A stretch of DNA of 57,082 nt from Psychroflexus sp. MES1-P1E (GTDB lineage: Bacteria > Bacteroidota > Bacteroidia > Flavobacteriales > Flavobacteriaceae): assembly GCF_002836055.1 (NCBI RefSeq), contig NZ_PJBS01000162.1:1-57082 (forward strand). The letters run 5' to 3'. The translations under genes were made by a program, and so were the position numbers. The notes beneath the pieces were generated by a model. The model did not search any database, was not told the origin of the DNA, and saw only the letters and a list, made by a program, of their open reading frames with translations. Positions 51,735-57,082 of this stretch are shown one piece after another. Positions within the stretch are counted from its first letter, which is position 1. The number at the start of each line of letters is the position of its first letter.

Positions 51735-52632
51735 AGAATCCACCTTGATTTGTATCGTTGGTCCAACGGCCATCGGAAAAACCAATTTAAGCATTCAGTT
51801 AGCTAACTATTTTTCTACTGAAATTTTATCTGCAGACTCTAGACAGTTTTTTAAAGAAATGGAAATTGGCACAGGAGTCCCCAGTCAAAATGAGCTTTCT
51901 CAAGCAAAGCACCGTTTCATTCAACATATTTCCATTAAGAGAGATTATAATGTTGGAGAATTCGAAAAAGAGGCCATAGAGGTCTTAGATACTATTTTCA
52001 AAACGCATTCCAAAGCTATCCTAGTTGGGGGAAGTGGTCTATATCAAAAAGCAATAACCGAAGGTTTGGATGTCTTTCCAGAAATTCCTTTAGACATAAG
52101 AACAAACATCGAAGATCTCCTCAACTCTAAGGGATTATTAGCGCTACAGTGCTTGTTAAAGAAAAAAGACCCAAAGTATTACGAACAGATTGAATTGAGC
52201 AATCCAAGACGACTTACAAGAGCGCTTGAAGTTATAGAAACCTCAGGGAAGCCTTACTCAACTTTCCTTAACCAGACTAAACCAAAACGGAGTTTTAATA
52301 GTATTAAAATAGGTTTGGATGCTCCGCGAGAAGTCATTTACAAAAGAATTGAAAAACGCGTAGATGAAATGATTGTGAATGGGCTTTTAGAAGAAGCAAA
52401 ATCTCTATATCCTTTTAAGCACTTAAACGCTTTACAAACCGTAGGCTATAAAGAATTATTTGCCCATTTTGAAGGTAAAGCAACAAAAACTGAAGCCATT
52501 TCTGAAATTAAAAAGAATACGCGACGATTTGCTAAAAGACAATTGACATGGTTTAAAAAAGATCCTCAAATTAAGTGGTTTCATTATGAGACTTCCAGAG
52601 AAGAGATCATCAGCTATATCAAAGAAAAATAG
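51724..52632 (+). CDS. miaA: tRNA dimethylallyltransferase
   Basis: This 302-residue enzyme (ATG 51724; a TTG lies six bases upstream) adds a dimethylallyl group to A37 of tRNAs that read UNN codons. The P-loop CIVGPTAIGKTNLS, SADSRQFFKEMEIGTG, LVGGSGLYQKAI and LQTVGYKELF are typical. The length is standard. It overlaps the channel gene by 11 bases and ends in a hairpin. Confidence 0.96.
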   Translation: MKTKESTLICIVGPTAIGKTNLSIQLANYFSTEILSADSRQFFKEMEIGTGVPSQNELSQAKHRFIQHISIKRDYNVGEFEKEAIEVLDTIFKTHSKAILVGGSGLYQKAITEGLDVFPEIPLDIRTNIEDLLNSKGLLALQCLLKKKDPKYYEQIELSNPRRLTRALEVIETSGKPYSTFLNQTKPKRSFNSIKIGLDAPREVIYKRIEKRVDEMIVNGLLEEAKSLYPFKHLNALQTVGYKELFAHFEGKATKTEAISEIKKNTRRFAKRQLTWFKKDPQIKWFHYETSREEIISYIKEK

Positions 52633-52660
52633 CTTACCGTAGAATACAGCAAGCTATTTT
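52626..52660. terminator. Terminator hairpin between miaA and the response regulator
   Basis: AAAATAGCTT (52626-52635) pairs with AAGCTATTTT (52651-52660) around a 15-base loop. The left arm includes the miaA stop codon. The gene on the other side ends at 52702, so the hairpin could serve both strands. Confidence 0.6.
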
Positions 52661-52701
52661 ATGATAAATGAAACTGAAAAAAGTAAACCTAAAGCTAAGC
52701 T

Positions 52702-53424
52702 TTAAGCACCTTTTCCATCAGATCCCTTCACAACTAAGCGGAATCCTTCACCATGAATGTTCAAAATTTCAACTGAATCGTCTTTTTTCAAATACTTTCT
52801 CAATTTAGCAATATACACGTCCATACTTCTTGATGTAAAGTAGTTGTCATCTCTCCAAATCTTAGTGAGCGCTAACTCTCTTGGCATTAAATCATTTTCG
52901 TATAAGGCCAATAAACGCAATAGCTCATTTTCTTTTGGAGATAACTTATTAGGTTCTTCCTCTTTGAAGGTTAAAAACCTCAGTTTAGAATTTAAATGAA
53001 AGTTACCCACGCTAAACTCAAATTGCTTGCTATCTGAAAGTGTATCTGAATTCTTTCTTTGCATGATGGCTTTTATTTTCATCAAAAGCACTTCACTATC
53101 AAAAGGCTTATTGAGGTAATCGTCAGCCCCAACTTTATATCCTTTTAAGACATCATCTTTCATAGCTTTAGCCGTCAAGAAGATAATTGGAATATCTTCA
53201 TTTTTAGCTCTGATCTCTTTCGCTAAAGTAAAACCATCTTTATAAGGCATCATGACGTCTAAAATACAAAGGTCATAGTTTCCCTTTTTGAATTTCTCGA
53301 AGCCTTCCATGCCGTTTTTAGCGTGCGTGACATCGTAACTATTCATAGATAGATAATCTTTTAATACGATTCCAAAGTTTGGATCGTCTTCTACTAGTAA
53401 AATTTTCTTGTTTTCAGTTTCCAT
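52702..53424 (-). CDS. Response regulator, OmpR family (RprY-like)
   Basis: This 240-residue protein has a receiver domain with Asp13-Asp14, Asp56 (LCILDVMMPYKDG) and Lys106 region YLNKPF, and a C-terminal winged helix (KLSPKENELLRLL, TSRSMDVYIAKLRKYL, HGEGFRLVV). Its partner kinase is encoded 4 bases upstream. The pair resembles RprX/RprY of Bacteroides, a general envelope and stress regulator; the target genes are not visible here. Confidence 0.9.
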   Translation of the reverse strand: METENKKILLVEDDPNFGIVLKDYLSMNSYDVTHAKNGMEGFEKFKKGNYDLCILDVMMPYKDGFTLAKEIRAKNEDIPIIFLTAKAMKDDVLKGYKVGADDYLNKPFDSEVLLMKIKAIMQRKNSDTLSDSKQFEFSVGNFHLNSKLRFLTFKEEEPNKLSPKENELLRLLALYENDLMPRELALTKIWRDDNYFTSRSMDVYIAKLRKYLKKDDSVEILNIHGEGFRLVVKGSDGKGA

Positions 53425-53428
53425 ATAT

Positions 53429-54994
53429 TTATGATATTAATGGTAATTTAATAATAAATGAACTTCCTTTTCCTTTTTCGCTTTTCACAGAAATTTCTCC
53501 ATGATGATCGTCTACAATTTGCTTAGCATAAGCCAATCCTAGCCCGTGGCCCTTTACGTTATGAACATCTCCTGTGTGTTCTCTGTAAAATTTATCAAAT
53601 ATTTTCTTCTGAACTTGCTTAGCCATTCCGTTTCCTTGATCTGAAATGATAAGCACAATATAATTATTTACATTTTCAGTAGTCACAGTAATTTTAGGTT
53701 CAGAGGCAGAATACTTTACTGAATTGTCTAAAATATTTATAATAACATTTGAAAAGTGTGAATTGTTAGCTAATATACTATCTCTTTTGGCATCTAGATG
53801 AGTTTTGATGTAACCATCTCGATCTTCTACTATTAGATTGATATGACTAATTGAATCTTCTATAATATCATGAAGGTTAAATTTTTCTTTATCAATATTG
53901 AGCTCATTTTTTTCTAGTTTAGAGATCCTCAAAACATTTTCTACTTGAGCATGCATGCGTTTATTTTCTTCCCTTATCATATTCATGTAGCGGTCTACCG
54001 CTTCAGGATTGTTTGAAATTATAGGGTTTTTGACGGAATCTAATGCCAGATTAATAGTGGCGATAGGCGTTTTAAATTCGTGCGTCATGTTATTTATAAA
54101 ATCCGTCTTGATTTGTGAGATTTGTCTTTGTCTTATAAGCTGACCTATCGCCGAAGAAAAAGCCAGTACAATAACCAAAGTAAATAAAACTGAAAGTCCA
54201 CCCATAAGAGCTATTGAAGATAAAATTTGCTTGTTTTTATCTTTAAAATTGATAAACAGTTGGTAATCCGAATATTCATCATTGTAACTATATACAGGGA
54301 CTCCATAAGTCGAAGGTGAGTTAAGCTCAAAACTGGCAGTCTTCACTTTAGTAGAAAGAGCATTGCTATAAATTCCAAAATCAAAATCTGACTTTAGATT
54401 GCGTTTTTCCATTTGCTCATCGATAAGCTTTTTGATTTCTAAGGTATCTACTCGCTCATGGATAGGAATTTTTGAGGCCATTTCCATTATAGCGTCTAGC
54501 CATAAGTATTTTTGCTCATCTTCTAGGTTATTAATACGCTCATAACGCTCTAAGGCATTAATAGTATTTCCATCCATGCCCTCTCTCCTCATCACGGCCG
54601 TTACCTTTCGACTAATCAATTTTTTAAATTCGATTGAATCTTGATTTTCAGCTAAAAAAGGAGAATCAATTTTATAATCCTCTTGAAATAAGCGATTAGA
54701 ATACGTGAAATATTCGGTTGAAATCCCTTCATCTGGTAATTGGAAAATTTCACTAAGTTGAGCTCTTACTGGAATAGTGGAATCCGCAATAGAGGCAAAT
54801 TTGAAATAGTATTTATCCACTTCATCTTTCTCCAACTGCTGCACAACATTTATAAGTATCTGCTTGGCACCCATTGAAAATTGCTCTTCGTTGCTCTCCA
54901 CTGTATTCTTAATCCAATACCCTTGGACGAAGATGATTCCAACCAAAGAGACCGTCATCAGAATAATTATAAATATAAATATACGTTTATTCAT
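53429..54994 (-). CDS. Sensor histidine kinase (RprX-like)
   Basis: This 521-residue kinase has transmembrane segment 1 (about 5-26), a long periplasmic sensor region (about 30-255), transmembrane segment 2 (about 257-283), phosphoacceptor His305 (NNMTHEFKTPIATI), N box (VIINILDNSVKYSA) and G boxes (SDQGNGMAKQ, GHGLGLAYAKQIV). There is no HAMP-like linker of usual length. It is co-transcribed with the response regulator downstream. A minus-strand TAATTTTG box (55000-55007) lies just before its ATG. Confidence 0.9.
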   Translation of the reverse strand: MNKRIFIFIIILMTVSLVGIIFVQGYWIKNTVESNEEQFSMGAKQILINVVQQLEKDEVDKYYFKFASIADSTIPVRAQLSEIFQLPDEGISTEYFTYSNRLFQEDYKIDSPFLAENQDSIEFKKLISRKVTAVMRREGMDGNTINALERYERINNLEDEQKYLWLDAIMEMASKIPIHERVDTLEIKKLIDEQMEKRNLKSDFDFGIYSNALSTKVKTASFELNSPSTYGVPVYSYNDEYSDYQLFINFKDKNKQILSSIALMGGLSVLFTLVIVLAFSSAIGQLIRQRQISQIKTDFINNMTHEFKTPIATINLALDSVKNPIISNNPEAVDRYMNMIREENKRMHAQVENVLRISKLEKNELNIDKEKFNLHDIIEDSISHINLIVEDRDGYIKTHLDAKRDSILANNSHFSNVIINILDNSVKYSASEPKITVTTENVNNYIVLIISDQGNGMAKQVQKKIFDKFYREHTGDVHNVKGHGLGLAYAKQIVDDHHGEISVKSEKGKGSSFIIKLPLIS

Positions 54995-55063
54995 TTTGCC
55001 AAAATTACAATTTTAACAAAATGCTTTCTCCGTGTTTAACCGAAAGTTAACAAGACAATCCTC

Positions 55064-55651
55064 TTATTTATCTGAAAAGTTTAAAAATTTTACATGAAGT
55101 TTGTCCACTTGTTGCTGAGTCTGTTTTAAATTAGTATTTTCAATTACGAAATCCGCAAGTTTTTTCTTTTTAGACTCAGGCCATTGAGCCTTTATTCTAG
55201 ATTTTACGTCTTCTTCTGAAGAATGATCTCTTTGGATAACACGTTCTATTCTAACTTGTTTTGGGGCCGTTACTAAAATCGTAAAATCAAAATAGGATGC
55301 CCTATCTTTTTCAAAAATTATAGCAGCTTCATAAATGATATATAAAGCATCTATACTTAAGATCCATTTTTGAAAACAGTCGTGGACTTTTGGGTGAATT
55401 ATAGAGTTGAGTTTTTCTAAAGCTGCTTTATCTTTAAATACTATGGAAGCTAATTCTGATTTGTCGATTAATCCGTCATGGGTTAATGATATATTGAAGG
55501 TATGTGCTACCTCTTGGACTACAGAAGAATCATTTAAAATTTTTTTAGCTTCTACGTCCGCAATAAAAACAGGGATATTCTTATTCTTAAACATATTTGC
55601 TACAAGCGTTTTTCCAGCACCAATACCCCCAGTAAGTCCAATCTTTATCAT
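55064..55651 (-). CDS. coaE: Dephospho-CoA kinase
   Basis: This 195-residue enzyme performs the last step of coenzyme A synthesis. P-loop IGLTGGIGAGKTLVA, FIADVEAKK, IIHPKVHDCF and the RDHSSEEDVKSRIKAQWP lid are characteristic. The length is normal. It overlaps the YbbR-like gene upstream by 4 bases (ATGA), so it is translationally coupled. Confidence 0.96.
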   Translation of the reverse strand: MIKIGLTGGIGAGKTLVANMFKNKNIPVFIADVEAKKILNDSSVVQEVAHTFNISLTHDGLIDKSELASIVFKDKAALEKLNSIIHPKVHDCFQKWILSIDALYIIYEAAIIFEKDRASYFDFTILVTAPKQVRIERVIQRDHSSEEDVKSRIKAQWPESKKKKLADFVIENTNLKQTQQQVDKLHVKFLNFSDK

Positions 55652-56598
55652 TTTTTAATCAAATAATCAACCTTAAAGCTATCTAAAGATACGTTTTTAA
55701 CCCATTTGGGCTGCTCTACTAATTCAAGAATCATAAAATCCTCATTGGGTATATACTTGGCTATGACTTTAAAACCAGATTCGTCTATGCGCTCAAAATT
55801 AGCCAAACTCGTTTTAAAATTGACATTTACAGTTTTAGGGAATATAACGATGTCTCGATGGGTGTTTGTTTGGCTGACTTCAATTGAGATCTCAAAATTC
55901 CCTTCAGTGAATTTACTCACGGGAAGAAAGTAATCTATCTCTGTATCAAAATAATTAATAGACACACTGTCTATAGTTTGTATGCGAATTGATCCCTTAA
56001 GAGTATCAGATACTTTTTTAAAGTCTTTAAGCTTGGTATAAATATGCTCGATAGTATTTAAAATAGAGTCACTCCCAGAAACCTTTATAAATTGAGGTTC
56101 AAATAAGAAAGTGGCTGTAGAATCATAACCCATAGCAAAATCAACTTTAAAATTTGGCTTTACTTTTAGGGTCTTAGTCGCTAACCTAAAGTGCTTATAT
56201 TCCAAGCTATCTATGCTCATTTGTATATCACTAGACTTAAGATTTAAAGATTTTGATATCTCCTTTTTATGTTTTTCAGTCACAAATACAAATCTATTAT
56301 CCAAAGAATCCAATTGATTGAAATTGATATCCATAGACGAATTGAAAAGGCTCACAGAAAGAATTTTAAATCCTGTTTGTTGAAGGTCTACCTCCAAAGA
56401 ATGCACCAAATTTTCGATAATAATATTTTCAGGGACATCCACCAATGTTATAGATAGACTTATAGAATCGTCATAGCTTTTGGACATTTGGACAAACAGC
56501 CATATAAGCATTGTAAAAAATAAGATAAAAATAAAGGCTTTATAATTTCTCTTTTTAATGTTCTGCTTTAATCTATCAAGCTGTGTCTTTTGGTTCAT
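55648..56598 (-). CDS. YbbR-like domain-containing protein
   Basis: This 316-residue protein is anchored by one N-terminal transmembrane helix (about 19-38, after a basic KRNYK stretch). The periplasmic part consists of repeated YbbR-like beta units (VDVPENIIIENLVHSLEVDLQ, VKVNFAMG-like strands). The function of this family is unresolved; Gram-positive relatives regulate a diadenylate cyclase, and no such gene is in this window. It is coupled to coaE and overlaps the glycosyltransferase gene by 4 bases. Confidence 0.8.
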   Translation of the reverse strand: MNQKTQLDRLKQNIKKRNYKAFIFILFFTMLIWLFVQMSKSYDDSISLSITLVDVPENIIIENLVHSLEVDLQQTGFKILSVSLFNSSMDINFNQLDSLDNRFVFVTEKHKKEISKSLNLKSSDIQMSIDSLEYKHFRLATKTLKVKPNFKVDFAMGYDSTATFLFEPQFIKVSGSDSILNTIEHIYTKLKDFKKVSDTLKGSIRIQTIDSVSINYFDTEIDYFLPVSKFTEGNFEISIEVSQTNTHRDIVIFPKTVNVNFKTSLANFERIDESGFKVIAKYIPNEDFMILELVEQPKWVKNVSLDSFKVDYLIKK

Positions 56599-57082
56599 TG
56601 ACTAAAAAATAATTGAGGGAATATTAATTTTGGTTTTTTCTTAAGGATATGAATGAAATAGTAACTTTTTATAAATCCGGACCCGTAACTAAAAAATTGA
56701 ATGTTTGTTGAAAATACACTTAAGAGTCCAATTTTAATAGTTTTATAGTTCATCGTACTATCCATGAGTATAAGAAAATTATACAACACATAAAAACAAA
56801 TCACAAAATAGAATTCAAAAAAAAGTAGAAACATACCTATTACAAAGAACGATAAATAAAAGAAAGGAAACCAGTACGTTATCTTCTTAGTTTCTGGGTA
56901 TCGCTTAAGCAATATGGGTCTTACTAGTCCAAATTTATTGACTTGAGAACTGAATTTGAAAAAATCTACTCGCCGTTTATGATAAACAAAAGCACCCTCT
57001 ATATACCCTACCTTAAAATTTTTCTTTTTTAATCGGATGGATAAGTCAGGGTCTTCTCCTGGATGCATGGATCCAAATCCAT
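56595..57082 (-). CDS. Glycosyltransferase family 2, C-terminal part (5' end beyond the window)
   Basis: The frame continues through the right edge (GFGSMHPGEDPDLSIRLKKK), so the apparent Met at 57068 is internal. HPGEDPDLSIRL is the acceptor/base motif of GT2 enzymes, followed by VGYIEGAFVYHKRR. Two or three C-terminal hydrophobic segments (about FYLSFFVIGMFLLFF) anchor it in the membrane. It probably adds a sugar to an envelope polysaccharide or lipid. The N-terminal domain is not visible. Confidence 0.82.
   Translation of the reverse strand, partial: GFGSMHPGEDPDLSIRLKKKNFKVGYIEGAFVYHKRRVDFFKFSSQVNKFGLVRPILLKRYPETKKITYWFPFFYLSFFVIGMFLLFFEFYFVICFYVLYNFLILMDSTMNYKTIKIGLLSVFSTNIQFFSYGSGFIKSYYFIHILKKKPKLIFPQLFFSQ

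Overview
The window looks like a chromosomal segment from a low-GC, gliding-type member of the Flavobacteriaceae (Bacteroidota). The evidence is the family-specific proteins (a CarboxypepD_reg/TonB receptor, OstA-like protein, DUF5686, GldI-type FKBP lipoprotein, RprX/RprY-like two-component pair, CzcA-TolC fusion), TAnnTTTG-type promoter boxes, frequent TTG starts and signal peptides ending in 'AQ'. I see no phage, insertion sequence, CRISPR array, rRNA or tRNA. The genus cannot be fixed from the sequence alone.

Layout. 1-4.9 kb: the tail of an unknown gene, a bidirectional terminator, a TonB-type outer-membrane receptor (-) and a DUF349 protein (+) with a tandem-repeat N-terminus. 4.9-5.7 kb: a non-coding, probably decayed stretch with an orphan terminator. 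5.7-11.8 kb (-): TPR protein, class III aminotransferase coupled to an OstA-like LPS-transport protein, and a GapN-type aldehyde dehydrogenase. 12.0-26.9 kb (+): a 15-kb co-directional accessory block, described below. 26.9-32.2 kb (-): purA, a Fur-family regulator, a RelA/SpoT enzyme and an M48 protease. 32.3-34.7 kb (+): a coiled-coil protein, zapA, a probable 6S RNA and ribonuclease Y. 34.7-45.4 kb: ndk, a PhoD-like phosphatase, NrnA-like phosphoesterase, GldI, a cyclophilin-FKBP fusion, a decayed gene remnant, two lipoproteins, smpB, a DUF5686 protein and pcm. 45.5-52.6 kb (+): Gfo/Idh oxidoreductase, hydroxyacyl-CoA dehydrogenase, DUF1015, YggS, a DnaQ-like/GIY-YIG nuclease, a potassium channel with a zinc ribbon, and miaA. 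52.7-57.1 kb (-): RprY/RprX-like pair, coaE, a YbbR-like protein and a truncated glycosyltransferase.

The most interesting part is the 12.0-26.9 kb block. A His-rich exported protein, a heavy-metal RND pump fused to its own TolC-like channel, its adaptor lipoprotein and an OmpR-type two-component pair are followed by an uncharacterised four-gene unit: thioredoxin, ApbE flavin transferase, DUF4266 lipoprotein with a GGGCGCN tail, and DUF3570 outer-membrane protein. A lipid-linked-sugar cassette (epimerase, GT2, duplicated LAB_N membrane protein, ArnT-like transferase) comes next. The same spaced direct repeat, TTAAG-N6-TTAAG with an 11-bp period, lies upstream of both the pump unit and the thioredoxin/ApbE unit. 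I propose that the encoded response regulator controls both, joining metal efflux to an extracytoplasmic thiol/flavin redox module. The DUF3570 protein carries an SGAS sequence resembling ApbE flavinylation sites. Functions of the DUF proteins and the regulatory link are inference.
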